A DNA stretch of 64,000 nucleotides from Bacillota bacterium (GCA_023416585.1 JAEZHM010000093.1:1-64000); one strand, 5' to 3'. Shown: positions 15,244 through 23,482, numbered from the stretch's first letter. Numbers and translations are program-made. The notes: generated from the letters alone by a model not told the origin.

Positions 15244-16443
15244 TTACTCTTCCCGCCGCGTAACATCCGGTACGTTAGATCCGGGAGTAGCATCCTTGAC
15301 GCGGCGCTTGAAGGTAAGCTTCAGCCGGGGCGGCTCGGGGGGAACATCCGCCTGGCTGTCGGCCCGGAGAACTACCTTGAGCAGATTCAAAAGAACGGGA
15401 CCAAGCAAAAGCCCCAGAACGTTACCGGTGATCTGCAATCCTGCAAACATGGCCATCATGGTGGCCAGGGGGTACAACCCGAGGCTTTTGCCAACTATGC
15501 GGGGTTCGGCAATCTGCCGCACCACAACCACCGCCAAATACAGCAGCGCCATGCCTATGCCTGTGGTTGTATTCCCCATAACGAAGCCGACAATCGACCA
15601 GGGGATCAGAAAAAGCCCTGCGCCCAGCACAGGCAGCGCATCGGCCAGGCCGATCAAAAAGCCGATCAGCAGCCAATAGGGCTCCTGCTGCAGCACAAGA
15701 CCCAGCATAACAACGACGGTAATCATGAGGGAAACCAGTAGCTGGGCCCGTATCTGCCCAAACAATGCCTTGAATATATCCCGTTTCAAAAGAACGCTTT
15801 TGCGAATCATTTCAGCCGGAAAGGTCCTTTGAAAGAAAGCAAAAATTCGCCCCCTGTCGCTGCTTAAGTAATAGGTGCCCATGATGGTCAGTACCACCGA
15901 CAAAATGATGGCGGGCACGGATGTGGCGGTGGTCAAAACACCGCGAAGTATCTGATTGGCCAGGGGCATCAGAGTGTTTTTCACTTCCGTTAAAACGCTA
16001 TTAATGACCGATGTCAGATCAACCGGCATGATATCCGCATACTGACTATTCAGGCTCGTTATCCAACCCGTAATCTGGTTGCTAAGCGACTGCCAGGTGG
16101 ATGACATGCTGAGAAGTTTTGCCAGTTGCACAAGCTCCTGTATTAGCCGACCGGCAACGGCTCGGATGCCCCAGCCTAAAAGCCCGAATACGATCACCAT
16201 GCCCATGATGGTGGCTAGGCGGTTGCCGATGCGTATCTTCGCAAAAAAATGGCGGAACCTGCGTACCAGGGGTTCCATGAGCATGGCAAACAGCAATGCC
16301 AGCACAAAAGGCCAGCATAGCGGCAGCAGTTTTACCACCACATAGCATATGCCCAGCACAAGCGCGACCAAGGTCAGGCGCCTTGGGATATCATTCAGTT
16401 TTATATTCCATTTGTTCAGCCGTTTCAAGAAATCCTCCATCAT
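15244..16443 (-). CDS. AI-2E/YtvI-family membrane permease (possible sporulation role)
   Basis: A 399-residue membrane protein with about eight hydrophobic segments, including PLCWPFVLALLFAMLMEP and the family-typical GLADALPVLGAGLFLIPWS. It belongs to the AI-2E transporter superfamily; the size and the LSSDRGRI segment resemble the YtvI subgroup, which contains sporulation proteins in Bacillus. Transported substrates are unknown. The longer frame to 16539 overlaps the upstream gene. GGGAGGG lies 2-5 nt before the ATGATG at 16443, which sets the start. Confidence 0.75.
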   Translation of the reverse strand: MMEDFLKRLNKWNIKLNDIPRRLTLVALVLGICYVVVKLLPLCWPFVLALLFAMLMEPLVRRFRHFFAKIRIGNRLATIMGMVIVFGLLGWGIRAVAGRLIQELVQLAKLLSMSSTWQSLSNQITGWITSLNSQYADIMPVDLTSVINSVLTEVKNTLMPLANQILRGVLTTATSVPAIILSVVLTIMGTYYLSSDRGRIFAFFQRTFPAEMIRKSVLLKRDIFKALFGQIRAQLLVSLMITVVVMLGLVLQQEPYWLLIGFLIGLADALPVLGAGLFLIPWSIVGFVMGNTTTGIGMALLYLAVVVVRQIAEPRIVGKSLGLYPLATMMAMFAGLQITGNVLGLLLGPVLLNLLKVVLRADSQADVPPEPPRLKLTFKRRVKDATPGSNVPDVTRREE

Positions 16444-16474
16444 ATCCCTCCCTGGCATTGTTCTTCCAAGTATA

Positions 16475-17101
16475 TCATGATCCATTGCATTTGTCATGAA
16501 AAAGCCTTGCCACAGCCCGCACCGGGCTGGCTTCAGCATGGATATTCAGTGGAAAAGCCGCCACCTCAAAGAGTCCAGTCAATTTGTCAAGCCCGCGCAT
16601 ATTTTCCACAATTGGGATGCCGAAAGTTAGCAGCAGTTTATGCACCGGGAAGGGTGGGTCATCCGGGGACGGCATATCTATCCCCAGAAAGGCGATCTCC
16701 TCCTCAACAAGCATTCTGGCCATTTCCAAGGACACTATGGGATGGCGGCTGTAATAGTTTTCTGTTCCATAAGCCGCTTCCATTCCTGTCAGCAGCAGGA
16801 CCGCTTTTCCGGTAAGCGAGCCTTTTTGAAGATCGGGCTTTTGAATCTCCCTTTGCCCCCGCACATCCAGCAAAATACCCTGGGCACAGCAGCGGTAAAG
16901 AGGCATTTCCGCCATGGTGGGCGCATTTGGGATAAGATGCATGGGCGCATCCATATGGGTGCCCGCGTGCAGCCCTGTATCAAATGCGAACGCGGAATAA
17001 AAATCCCTTTCCAGCCATTTTTCCTGGGAAAGATGCGTTTGCCTGTCGCCGGGATATACGGGCATGCCGTCAAAAACCGGCCAGCTCAAATCAACCCACA
17101 T
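16475..17101 (-). CDS. Cyclase/kynurenine-formamidase-like metal hydrolase
   Basis: A 208-residue cytoplasmic enzyme of the cyclase family (PF04199), which hydrolyses amide or lactone bonds using a divalent metal. The signature HAGTHMDAPMH lies near residue 47, and LGIDMPSPDD and FEVAAFPLNIHAEASPVRA follow as in KynB-like proteins. Substrate unknown; no tryptophan-degradation genes are nearby. GGGGAGGG six bases before the ATG at 17101 sets the start. It is the first gene of the operon with the YtvI-like, SpoU and DUF436 genes. Confidence 0.82.
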   Translation of the reverse strand: MWVDLSWPVFDGMPVYPGDRQTHLSQEKWLERDFYSAFAFDTGLHAGTHMDAPMHLIPNAPTMAEMPLYRCCAQGILLDVRGQREIQKPDLQKGSLTGKAVLLLTGMEAAYGTENYYSRHPIVSLEMARMLVEEEIAFLGIDMPSPDDPPFPVHKLLLTFGIPIVENMRGLDKLTGLFEVAAFPLNIHAEASPVRAVARLFHDKCNGS

Positions 17102-17158
17102 GGTTTTCCCTCCCCTGTGCACAGTATACCTGCTTTGCCTCGTCATAGCCAGGGCTAT

Positions 17159-17187
17159 TTGTAACTTCTACTGGAATATGGTATGAT
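17159..17187 (+). promoter_or_regulatory. Promoter of the coiled-coil gene pair
   Basis: TTGTAA (17159-17164), 17-bp spacer, TATGAT (17182-17187). A divergent minus-strand -10, TATACT (complement of 17123-17128), could serve the cyclase operon, but its -35 is poor. Confidence 0.55.
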
Positions 17188-17213
17188 GCATCTATCCGGA
17201 AAGGAGCGTATAT

Positions 17214-17639
17214 ATGGCGGAAAAGCTTGTAAATATTATAAAGAAGCCCAAGGAGTTAATCGGCGGGGCGCTCCAGGTTTTCAAGGGGCCGGATGTGCAG
17301 AATCTGGTGGAATCCTTCACCAGCGAGATGACAGTTGTGACAGAAGGGCTTTATGATGACCAGATGCGGCTGCGTAAGGAAGTGGAGGAGCTTTCGGCTT
17401 CGCAGACCATTCTTTCCCAGCAGGTGCTGGACGGCCGGGAGGAGCTTCAGTTGAAATGGGATCAGTCTGAAAAGAACATGGCCGCCCGCTTAAGCGATAT
17501 GCAAAAACGTCTGCAGGCGCTGGAATCAAGCAGGAGCAAGCAGGGAAAAAAGAATGGAATCCTCTCCCAGGTGACGGTACTGGCCGCCATTGTGGCGGGG
17601 GCCTGGATCATCGTGACGCTGCTTAACCTGCTGAAATAA
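17214..17639 (+). CDS. Tail-anchored coiled-coil protein, unknown family
   Basis: A 141-residue protein with an N-terminal basic segment, a long helical coiled-coil-like region (about 45-105, heptad-rich with KEVEELSASQTILSQQV) and one C-terminal transmembrane helix (about 118-138, VTVLAAIVAGAWIIVTLLNLL). It should sit on the membrane with its bulk in the cytoplasm. AAGGAGC lies before the ATG. It is followed 21 bp later by a second small membrane-like gene, so the two probably form an operon. I recognise no family. Confidence 0.65.
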   Translation: MAEKLVNIIKKPKELIGGALQVFKGPDVQNLVESFTSEMTVVTEGLYDDQMRLRKEVEELSASQTILSQQVLDGREELQLKWDQSEKNMAARLSDMQKRLQALESSRSKQGKKNGILSQVTVLAAIVAGAWIIVTLLNLLK

Positions 17640-17660
17640 GCTTCACAAAGGAGGGCTTCC

Positions 17661-18176
17661 ATGCGTTCTTATGATGAAATTGTAAAAAATTATCAAAAAC
17701 GGCAGCAGGATACGCTTGTTGATTCGCTGGCCGTGAGCCTGAATTATGTGGATGAGATATGTGTGGAGGCCGGCATCCTGGATAAAGCCGGCATCCTGGA
17801 TGATTTGCTGAACGGCGCCTGCGCCGCACTGCCCTTTGTGCTCATCGCCGTGACGGAGCAGTTTAAAGTGATGTTGAAAAGAAAGCCTGCCCAGACGGGG
17901 CTGAAGGACGCCGCTTTCCGTATGGTCAAGACGGGTGCCGCCATGGGCGTTGGCGCCTGCGTGGCAGGCACCGCGGGGATATTCGCCGCCATACCCGCAT
18001 CCGTTGGCGTACGGGCACTGTTTGACCGGTACCGGCTGAAAATGCTTGCAGGGCGTCGTATTGCGATGCGTACTCAAAGGCTTCGTGAAATGCGTGCTGT
18101 AATGGTGCCGCCCATAGTGATTCATGAGCAGCCGCTGCTTACCGAAGGAACTCCAAGTCTCCCCGGCCGGGAATGA
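17661..18176 (+). CDS. Small membrane-associated protein with glycine-rich helix, unknown family
   Basis: A 171-residue protein with two hydrophobic stretches: ACAALPFVLIAVTEQF (about 54-69) and MGVGACVAGTAGIFAAIPAS (about 95-114), the latter resembling a glycine-zipper helix. The DNA holds a short exact tandem repeat giving AGILDKAGILDD near residue 38. It has a good ribosome site (AAAGGAGG) and follows the coiled-coil gene by 21 bp. The product may associate with that tail-anchored protein in the membrane; this is inference. Confidence 0.6.
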   Translation: MRSYDEIVKNYQKRQQDTLVDSLAVSLNYVDEICVEAGILDKAGILDDLLNGACAALPFVLIAVTEQFKVMLKRKPAQTGLKDAAFRMVKTGAAMGVGACVAGTAGIFAAIPASVGVRALFDRYRLKMLAGRRIAMRTQRLREMRAVMVPPIVIHEQPLLTEGTPSLPGRE

Positions 18177-18181
18177 CTGTT

Positions 18182-18826
18182 TTAGCCGAGCAGCCCCAAC
18201 AGATCTACGGGCTTTTCGATAAGATGGCAGGCGTGATGTTCTATGAGCTCTTCCCTTAATCTGAATCCCCACAGCGCCCCAACCGGGATCATCCCGGCAG
18301 CATTGGCGCAGGCCATGTCCACTCCCGTATCGCCTACATACAAAAAGTCTTTCGGGGGAATTCTCAGTTCCCTGGCTATTTTAAGCGCGCCGGTGGGGTC
18401 AGGCTTCACCGGCACATTTTCTTTTTGGCCGCTTATTGCGTCAAAGTGCGTATCCGGAAAGTAATATGCCATTACATTCAGCGTATCCTGATGCGGTTTA
18501 TTGGAAAAAACACATAGCTTTAATCCGTGTGTCTTAAGTTCGGCAAGCATTTTTGTCACGCCGTCATAGGGGCGGGTTTTGTTCCTTAATCCTAAAGCAT
18601 AATAGCTTTGATACGCTTTTTGTACGATAGGAACCAATTCCTCTTTGAACCCTGTGGCGCGCTTTGCCAATGTATTGACCCCGTCGCCTACAAAATACCG
18701 GTATGCGTTTAAAGGATGCTCTGGAAGTCCGTTTTCCGATAGCGCCCGGTTCATGCTGTCGGCAATATCTTCAAGCGTGTTCAAAAGCGTACCGTCCAAA
18801 TCAAACAATACAGCTTGTATGGCCAT
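18182..18826 (-). CDS. HAD-family phosphatase, phosphoglycolate phosphatase-like
   Basis: A 214-residue cytoplasmic HAD hydrolase. Motif I is FDLDGTLLNT, motif II is in CVFSNKPH, motif III lysine is in VPVKPDPTG, and motif IV is YVGDTGVDM. The alpha-helical cap after motif I is the Gph/PGP type, so a small phosphorylated metabolite is the likely substrate. The frame extends to 19135, but AAGAAGGTGG seven bases before the ATG at 18826 sets the start, and the divergent bofC-like gene occupies the upstream region. Confidence 0.88.
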   Translation of the reverse strand: MAIQAVLFDLDGTLLNTLEDIADSMNRALSENGLPEHPLNAYRYFVGDGVNTLAKRATGFKEELVPIVQKAYQSYYALGLRNKTRPYDGVTKMLAELKTHGLKLCVFSNKPHQDTLNVMAYYFPDTHFDAISGQKENVPVKPDPTGALKIARELRIPPKDFLYVGDTGVDMACANAAGMIPVGALWGFRLREELIEHHACHLIEKPVDLLGLLG

Positions 18827-18877
18827 GGTTCCACCTTCTTTCGTTTTGACCGGGCCATTGTACCATAAGCATGGAAA

Positions 18878-18906
18878 GCATGCAATTGCGCGTTTGGGGC
18901 ATAATG
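18878..18906 (+). promoter_or_regulatory. Sigma-G-like promoter of the bofC-like gene
   Basis: GCATG (18878-18882), 17 bp, CATAATG (18900-18906), close to GHATR-N17/18-CATNHTA with one -10 mismatch. It lies 20 bp before the start codon. Confidence 0.45.
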
Positions 18907-18926
18907 ATGCTATCAGCAGGAAAAGG

Positions 18927-19547
18927 ATGGCGAAAAAAATGCAATCAAGCGGGCAGGGCAGCCAAAAAAAGAAAGTGGGAAGAGCGCTTCCCATAAACCG
19001 GCAAGTTATTTTGGGCGCGGCTGCTTTGGTGGCTGCCGCCGTGCTGCTTATTATCGGGCTGTATCCCCGCAATGCAGTGGCACCCGATCTGAACACCACC
19101 CAGCCTCCGGAAAATGTGGCGAATGAAGCGGGCACTCAGCCCTCCCACGTGGAGGCTGGATGTGAACTGGTTCAGCAGTTGTCCTACAGCCGCTGCGAGC
19201 ATAAGGTGGAAAGACGCACGCCTATCTCCCAGGAGCTTGTGGGCAAGACGCTTCAAGACGTGCAGGCGGCCTATGATGGGTGGCAGGTGATGGAGTTTTT
19301 GCCCAAGAAAATCACCATGGCGCGGCAGTTTCCGTTGTACTGCGCGCAGCATGTGGTACTGATGCCGGATGAATCGGGCGTTCTTGGCGTATTCGAAAAC
19401 AAATATGGCGATGCAATGGCCTTTGTGCGGTCTTTGGAAACTAGTCTTGACTCCCTTCCCGAATCCATCCAGGAGGAAGTAAGGCTGGGCAAGGGCTTTG
19501 ATTCGATGGAAGACCTGGAACAATGGCTGGAAAACGTGGAAAGCTGA
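18927..19547 (+). CDS. BofC-like forespore protein
   Basis: A 206-residue protein with a basic N-terminus, a signal/anchor helix (about 28-48, ILGAAALVAAAVLLIIGLY) and an extracytoplasmic domain. The domain has CELVQQLSYSRCEHKVERR, ELVGKTLQDVQAAYDGWQV and GVLGVFENKYGDAMAFV, the pattern of clostridial BofC C-terminal-domain proteins. In Bacillus BofC restrains SpoIVB between the two spore membranes, and spoIVB lies in the same window. ATG 18927 follows GGAAAAGG; the frame opening at 18645 lies inside the divergent HAD gene and is rejected. Confidence 0.65.
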   Translation: MAKKMQSSGQGSQKKKVGRALPINRQVILGAAALVAAAVLLIIGLYPRNAVAPDLNTTQPPENVANEAGTQPSHVEAGCELVQQLSYSRCEHKVERRTPISQELVGKTLQDVQAAYDGWQVMEFLPKKITMARQFPLYCAQHVVLMPDESGVLGVFENKYGDAMAFVRSLETSLDSLPESIQEEVRLGKGFDSMEDLEQWLENVES

Positions 19548-19558
19548 TAACTCTCCTG

Positions 19559-20221
19559 CTATGAAGCGATCCAGCTTTCCGGATTGTTCATCAGGCGCTG
19601 CAGTTCGTTGAAAAACAGGCTCATGTGATAGCCGTCCGTTGCAGCATGGTGCGCTGTAACCGACAGGGGCATGAGTGTTTTTCCGTCCCTTTCGATAAAT
19701 TTACCCGCCTCAACGGAGGGGAAGAAGTACTCACTGGCAGTATAACTGTGCAGGGAAAAGCTTGTGAAGCTTATCCAGGGCACGCAAGATACAATATAGC
19801 TGTTCTCAGGCGGCAGGATTGGCTTTGACAAAATGCCATGCCTGCTGCCATTTTCTTGGGCATCATTCAAATAGGCGCTATGGAAGGTCTCAAAGCTTAA
19901 GCTGTATTCCGTCCACATGAGCGATATGGTTTTGTCATCCTCATGGAAGCATGCATACAGCGGCGTCATCGTTTCATAAAACCCTAAAACGCCATCCTTC
20001 ACGGCTGTTTTGAGCTCCTGCTGCTGATTGACGGTTCTTGTAATCAGGTACAGGTAAGCCGGAAAGAATTTTTTTCTGTTTTCTTTCAAAGCCTTGCGCA
20101 GTACGGTTACATCCATCTCCACACAGATGGAATAGCCGGTCGGCGCTATCTTGGAAAAGTAGTGAAATTCCTGCGCTCTTGGCCAGATGGCCGGGTCAAT
20201 GGGTGTAAATTTTAGGTTCAT
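19559..20221 (-). CDS. Chloramphenicol acetyltransferase-like (type A CAT family) protein
   Basis: A 220-residue protein of CAT length. The catalytic motif LSVTAHHAATDGYHMSLFF has the HHxxxDGxH histidine and aspartate, and the N-terminus (EFHYFSKIAPTGYSICVEMD) and CVPWISFTSF also match the family. Family members acetylate chloramphenicol, but several chromosomal CAT-like proteins have other substrates. The sequence is distant from the classic cat genes, so resistance should not be assumed. A strong promoter with a palindrome just downstream suggests repressor control. Confidence 0.85.
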   Translation of the reverse strand: MNLKFTPIDPAIWPRAQEFHYFSKIAPTGYSICVEMDVTVLRKALKENRKKFFPAYLYLITRTVNQQQELKTAVKDGVLGFYETMTPLYACFHEDDKTISLMWTEYSLSFETFHSAYLNDAQENGSRHGILSKPILPPENSYIVSCVPWISFTSFSLHSYTASEYFFPSVEAGKFIERDGKTLMPLSVTAHHAATDGYHMSLFFNELQRLMNNPESWIAS

Positions 20222-20252
20222 AGCGGTATTTTCCTTTATCTGAATTACTGAC

Positions 20253-20267
20253 TTAGTAAATTACTAA
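20253..20267. promoter_or_regulatory. Palindromic operator-like site in the CAT-like leader
   Basis: TTAGTAAATTACTAA, a perfect 7-1-7 palindrome just downstream of the -10. MarR-type regulators often bind AT-rich palindromes of this size. No regulator gene lies next to it. Confidence 0.5.
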
Positions 20268-20278
20268 TACAGTAGATC

Positions 20279-20307
20279 ATCATAACACTGGCAGTCATGG
20301 CTGTCAA
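20279..20307 (-). promoter_or_regulatory. Sigma-A promoter of the CAT-like gene
   Basis: Minus strand consensus TTGACA (20302-20307), 17-bp spacer, TATGAT (20279-20284). Confidence 0.75.
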
Positions 20308-20340
20308 CTCATTTTTGGCAGTGGGTTTGTTCAAATAAAA

Positions 20341-20380
20341 AGCGCCCCGCGCTTTTCGTAAATGAGAAAAGGGCGGGGCT
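20341..20380 (-). terminator. Terminator of the 46-residue gene
   Basis: AGCGCCCCGCGCTTTTC pairs with GAGAAAAGGGCGGGGCT across a 6-nt loop. On the minus strand it runs out into CTTTTTATTT. Confidence 0.75.
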
Positions 20381-20400
20381 ATTATGCATACAGCCTTGCG

Positions 20401-20541
20401 TTAAGGCTGATCGAGCTGCTCGCTGAGCGGCAGGGTACAACCCTCCGGAAATTCCGCGGAGCACACGCTTTCATCGAAGGAGATATCCTCCTCCAAATTT
20501 TGCTGCTTGGGATTGAGCACGTCGCTTTTGGATTTCTCCAT
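20401..20541 (-). CDS. Small acidic protein of 46 residues
   Basis: MEKSKSDVLNPKQQN, then LEEDISFDESVCSAEF, ending PLSEQLDQP: acidic, with two cysteines eight residues apart and no membrane segment. AGGAGGTGA lies eight bases before the ATG and a clear terminator follows 20 bp after the stop, so it is very probably a gene. It lies downstream of apgM in the same direction. No family recognised. The frame extends upstream to 20616, but the ribosome site favours the short start. Confidence 0.55.
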   Translation of the reverse strand: MEKSKSDVLNPKQQNLEEDISFDESVCSAEFPEGCTLPLSEQLDQP

Positions 20542-20630
20542 TTCAGTCACCTCCTGGCGGGTTTCTTGCTTTTTATATACCACGAATTCCGTCAAGTGAA
20601 TCAAAGGCAATGCCAACCAAAACTAAAAAG

Positions 20631-21851
20631 TTAGTCTTGTTCAAAAAGGTGGGCCATGATTTGCGTTCCTTCCTTCAAATAAAGCCCCTTTGCAGCTGTT
20701 TCCTCGTCCAGCTTGCCGGGAACTCCAGGGCGGCGGCTGTCGTACAGCGCCCAGGGCACGGGAGAGCCGTCGTGGCCTCTGGTGTCAAGCAGCGTCAGGT
20801 GATCGCTTATCATCAACAGGCGGAAATCACCCAGGGCTGGCAGCTTATGAAGCAGCGGCGCAATGACGCGCTGGTCCAGCCTGCGGATGGCTTCCAGCTT
20901 TTTTGGCAAATCTCCGGCGTGGGACATTTCATCCGGAGCTTCCACGTGCAGCACCGCAAAATCGTATCCGGCTTGAAAGGCTGAAAGCACCGCCTCTACC
21001 TTGCCCTCGTAATTTGTATCCAGGTCACCCTTTGCGCCTTCCACCTTCGGTGTTTTCAGCCCGGCCAGAGCTGCAATGCCCCATACCAGCGGCACGGCGC
21101 TGACCACGGGCCCATAGTGGCCGTATTTCTCCTGAAAGGAAGGCAGTGTAATCGCCCGGCCGGGGCCCCAGGGCCAGACCATGTTGGCCGGCTTAAGGCC
21201 CCGTTTCCTGCGGGAAACGTTGATAGGATGATTGTCAAGAATTTTGAAGCTCGCCCGCATCAATGCTTCGATTTCATTGGATAAATAGCCTTTGGGCCAT
21301 AATCCTAACATGCTTTGATCCAGCACGTTGTGCGGCTCTGTCAGCGAAAAGGATGCATCGTTAGGTACCGGACCGCGTAAAACACCGATATGGCGGAAGC
21401 TGCGGCTGACGAAGATGTGAAGGCCTATGCTTTCCGCTATCGCCTGATAGTCGGGATGGGAAATCAAATCGCGCATCAGCGTTTCAGCATCAAAGCCTTC
21501 CACGCTGCCGCCGTTGTGGCTGCGGATCACAAGCCCGTCCGCTGTGTCCTCCATGGCGCAGAGATTCACGCGCAGGGATACTTCCCCTTTTTTGAGCAGC
21601 ACGCCCACACCGGCCGCCTCCAGTACGCTGCGGCCCGTGTAGAACTTTCTTGGATCATAGCCGAATATATTCAGTATGGCCGTATCGCTGCCGGGTGTTA
21701 CGCCCTTAGGAACCGTCAGGGCTGTTCCCGTTTCGCTTCCTGCAAGTCTGCTCATAGCCGGCAAATCCAAAAAACACAGAGGCGTTTTATGATTCAGGGC
21801 GTCAAGCGGCTTGTCCGCCATGCCATCGCCGATAACCATCAGGTATTTCAT
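20631..21851 (-). CDS. apgM: 2,3-bisphosphoglycerate-independent phosphoglycerate mutase, archaeal type
   Basis: A 406-residue enzyme of the ApgM family, in the alkaline-phosphatase superfamily, that interconverts 3- and 2-phosphoglycerate in glycolysis. MKYLMVIGDGMAD holds the first metal site, VTPGSDTAILNIFGYDP the family signature with the nucleophilic serine, and HVEAPDEMSHAGD and LMISDHLTL..RGHDGSPVP the remaining metal ligands. The length is normal. Many anaerobic Clostridia carry this type. Promoter: TTGCGG-N17-TATACT upstream. Confidence 0.93.
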   Translation of the reverse strand: MKYLMVIGDGMADKPLDALNHKTPLCFLDLPAMSRLAGSETGTALTVPKGVTPGSDTAILNIFGYDPRKFYTGRSVLEAAGVGVLLKKGEVSLRVNLCAMEDTADGLVIRSHNGGSVEGFDAETLMRDLISHPDYQAIAESIGLHIFVSRSFRHIGVLRGPVPNDASFSLTEPHNVLDQSMLGLWPKGYLSNEIEALMRASFKILDNHPINVSRRKRGLKPANMVWPWGPGRAITLPSFQEKYGHYGPVVSAVPLVWGIAALAGLKTPKVEGAKGDLDTNYEGKVEAVLSAFQAGYDFAVLHVEAPDEMSHAGDLPKKLEAIRRLDQRVIAPLLHKLPALGDFRLLMISDHLTLLDTRGHDGSPVPWALYDSRRPGVPGKLDEETAAKGLYLKEGTQIMAHLFEQD

Positions 21852-21877
21852 GCGCCACTTCCTCTCTATGGCTCAAC

Positions 21878-21906
21878 AGTATACAAAAAATCCTTAGAAG
21901 CCGCAA
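21878..21906 (-). promoter_or_regulatory. Promoter of apgM
   Basis: Minus strand TTGCGG (21901-21906), 17-bp spacer, TATACT (21878-21883). Confidence 0.5.
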
Positions 21907-22013
21907 CGATTGTACACAAAGAGAACGGACAGAATACATAGAGTTGGCAGAGATGAAAATTTTCCTCCTTTTGTGCTATACTATACCAAGTGTTTTTCAA
22001 GGAGGCCGTTTTT

Positions 22014-23084
22014 TTGAAGCGGATTGTATTGACCGGGGGTGGCACCGCCGGCCATGTGACGCCCCATCTGGCCTTGATTCCCCATTTGAGGGAAGCCGGA
22101 TATGACATTCACTATATCGGCACCGAAGCGGGCATGGAGCGGGATATGATCAGCCGCTTGCCTGGCATTACATACCATGCGGTAAAGGGTGGCAAGCTGC
22201 GCCGTTATTTTAGCTGGAAGAACTTTACTGATCCTTTCCGGGTGCTGTGGGGAGCTGTACAATCCGCCCGCGTGATAGGTAAGCTCAAGCCTGACGTGTG
22301 CTTCAGCAAGGGCGGCTTTGTATCCGTGCCGGTGGTATTTGGTGCTTGGCTTCACCGGGTGCCGGTCCTTTTACACGAAAGCGATTATACTCCGGGCCTG
22401 GCCAACAGCATTTGCGCTGTGTTCGCCAAGCGGATTGCTACCACCTTTCCGGAATGCGCCAAGGCGCTTGGCAAAAAGGCACTTATGACGGGCACGCCGC
22501 TTCGTCCCGAGCTTTTTTCCGGCAGCCGTGCCCAGGGGCTTTCCATGGCCGGCTTTGCGGGCATCCGGCCGGTGCTTTTGATGATGGGCGGCAGTTCCGG
22601 CGCGCAAAGCGTGAATCAGGTCCTGCGCGCATCGCTTCCCAGGATTCTTCCTCAAATGGATGTGATGCACATCTGCGGCAAAGGCAACCTGGAGCCTTCC
22701 CTTGACCAAACATCCGGTTATTGGCAAAAGGAATTTTTAAGTGACGAACTTCCCAATGCCTTTGCCGCCGCAGACTTGATCCTATCCCGTGCGGGAAGCA
22801 ATGCGCTTTGCGAATTTCAGGCGCTGAAAAAGCCAATGCTTCTCATTCCCTACCCGCGCAACGCCAGCCGGGGCGACCAGATCCTCAATGCCCAAAGCTA
22901 TGAGCGCCGGGGCCTATGCCATGTGCTCCTGCAGGAGGATTTGACTTTGGATACGCTGGTGGACGCCTTGCATCAATTATATGAATGCCGGGGGAAATTG
23001 CGCGCCGCATTGCAAAACGCGCCTGCAGCCGACGGTACCCGTGCCGTGCTTGACCTGATCGAGCAAATCCAGGGGACTCCGTAG
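22014..23084 (+). CDS. murG: MurG, UDP-GlcNAc:lipid I N-acetylglucosaminyltransferase
   Basis: The enzyme makes lipid II at the inner face of the membrane. The 356-residue protein shows the N-terminal glycine-rich loop GGGTAGHVTPHLAL, CFSKGGFVSVPVVFGAW, a second loop LMMGGSSGAQSVN and the UDP-GlcNAc site segment SRAGSNALCEFQALKKPMLLIPYP. The usual IHEQN motif reads LHESDYTPGLAN. Start choice: AAGGAGG (21999-22005) lies eight bases before a TTG at 22014, whereas the GTG at 21990 precedes that ribosome site, so TTG is preferred. The gene stands apart from other cell-wall synthesis genes. Its stop lies at the edge of a repeat. Confidence 0.93.
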   Translation: MKRIVLTGGGTAGHVTPHLALIPHLREAGYDIHYIGTEAGMERDMISRLPGITYHAVKGGKLRRYFSWKNFTDPFRVLWGAVQSARVIGKLKPDVCFSKGGFVSVPVVFGAWLHRVPVLLHESDYTPGLANSICAVFAKRIATTFPECAKALGKKALMTGTPLRPELFSGSRAQGLSMAGFAGIRPVLLMMGGSSGAQSVNQVLRASLPRILPQMDVMHICGKGNLEPSLDQTSGYWQKEFLSDELPNAFAAADLILSRAGSNALCEFQALKKPMLLIPYPRNASRGDQILNAQSYERRGLCHVLLQEDLTLDTLVDALHQLYECRGKLRAALQNAPAADGTRAVLDLIEQIQGTP

Positions 23085-23330
23085 CCGAAGCGCCGCCCGT
23101 GGCTCCGTAGCCGAAGCGCCGCCTGTGGCGGATGCAGCGAGGCGGAGGAGGCTGGCGAAACGGGTTCCAAAGCCCGGCTGCCCCCGGTGGGGGCAATAAG
23201 CCGGGCGGAGGAAGCGAGCGAAACGAGCAGTGCAAGCGGCAGCGAAGCAATGCGACGATTGAGCCGCCGGGGTTGCGAATGGCAGTGAGCAGTGCGACGA
23301 TTGAGCCAGATGGGCGAGTAACAACACAAT
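23070..23330 (-). repeat. Long GC-rich dispersed repeat, copy 3 (reversed)
   Basis: Read on the minus strand it shares TCTGGCTCAATCGTCGCA, CTGCCGCTTGCACTGCTCG, TTTCGCCAGCCTCC and ATCCGCCACAGGCGG with copy 1. CCGTAGCCGAAGCGCCGCC occurs twice within it. It overlaps the end of murG. Beyond it, 23331-23378 shows nothing recognisable. Confidence 0.7.
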
Positions 23331-23378
23331 GATTATTTTTTTTCTTTTAAAATGCAAACCGTCTTAGGTTCTATTCTG

Positions 23379-23415
23379 TGCCGTGAAAACGAAATTTGTT
23401 TTCACGGCATTTTTC
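23379..23415 (+). terminator. Rho-independent terminator
   Basis: TGCCGTGAAAAC, 7-nt loop, GTTTTCACGGCA, then TTTTTCTTT. Confidence 0.85.
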
Positions 23416-23482
23416 TTTCCATGGTTTGGTTCTGATAAGACAGGAGCCTTCTGCACACAATAGCCGCGAGGAGGCGAATACC

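Noticed and set aside
22885..23357. Several frames over the end of murG and the repeat after it
   Set aside because: Arginine- and proline-rich translations of the GC-rich repeat; none has a start signal.
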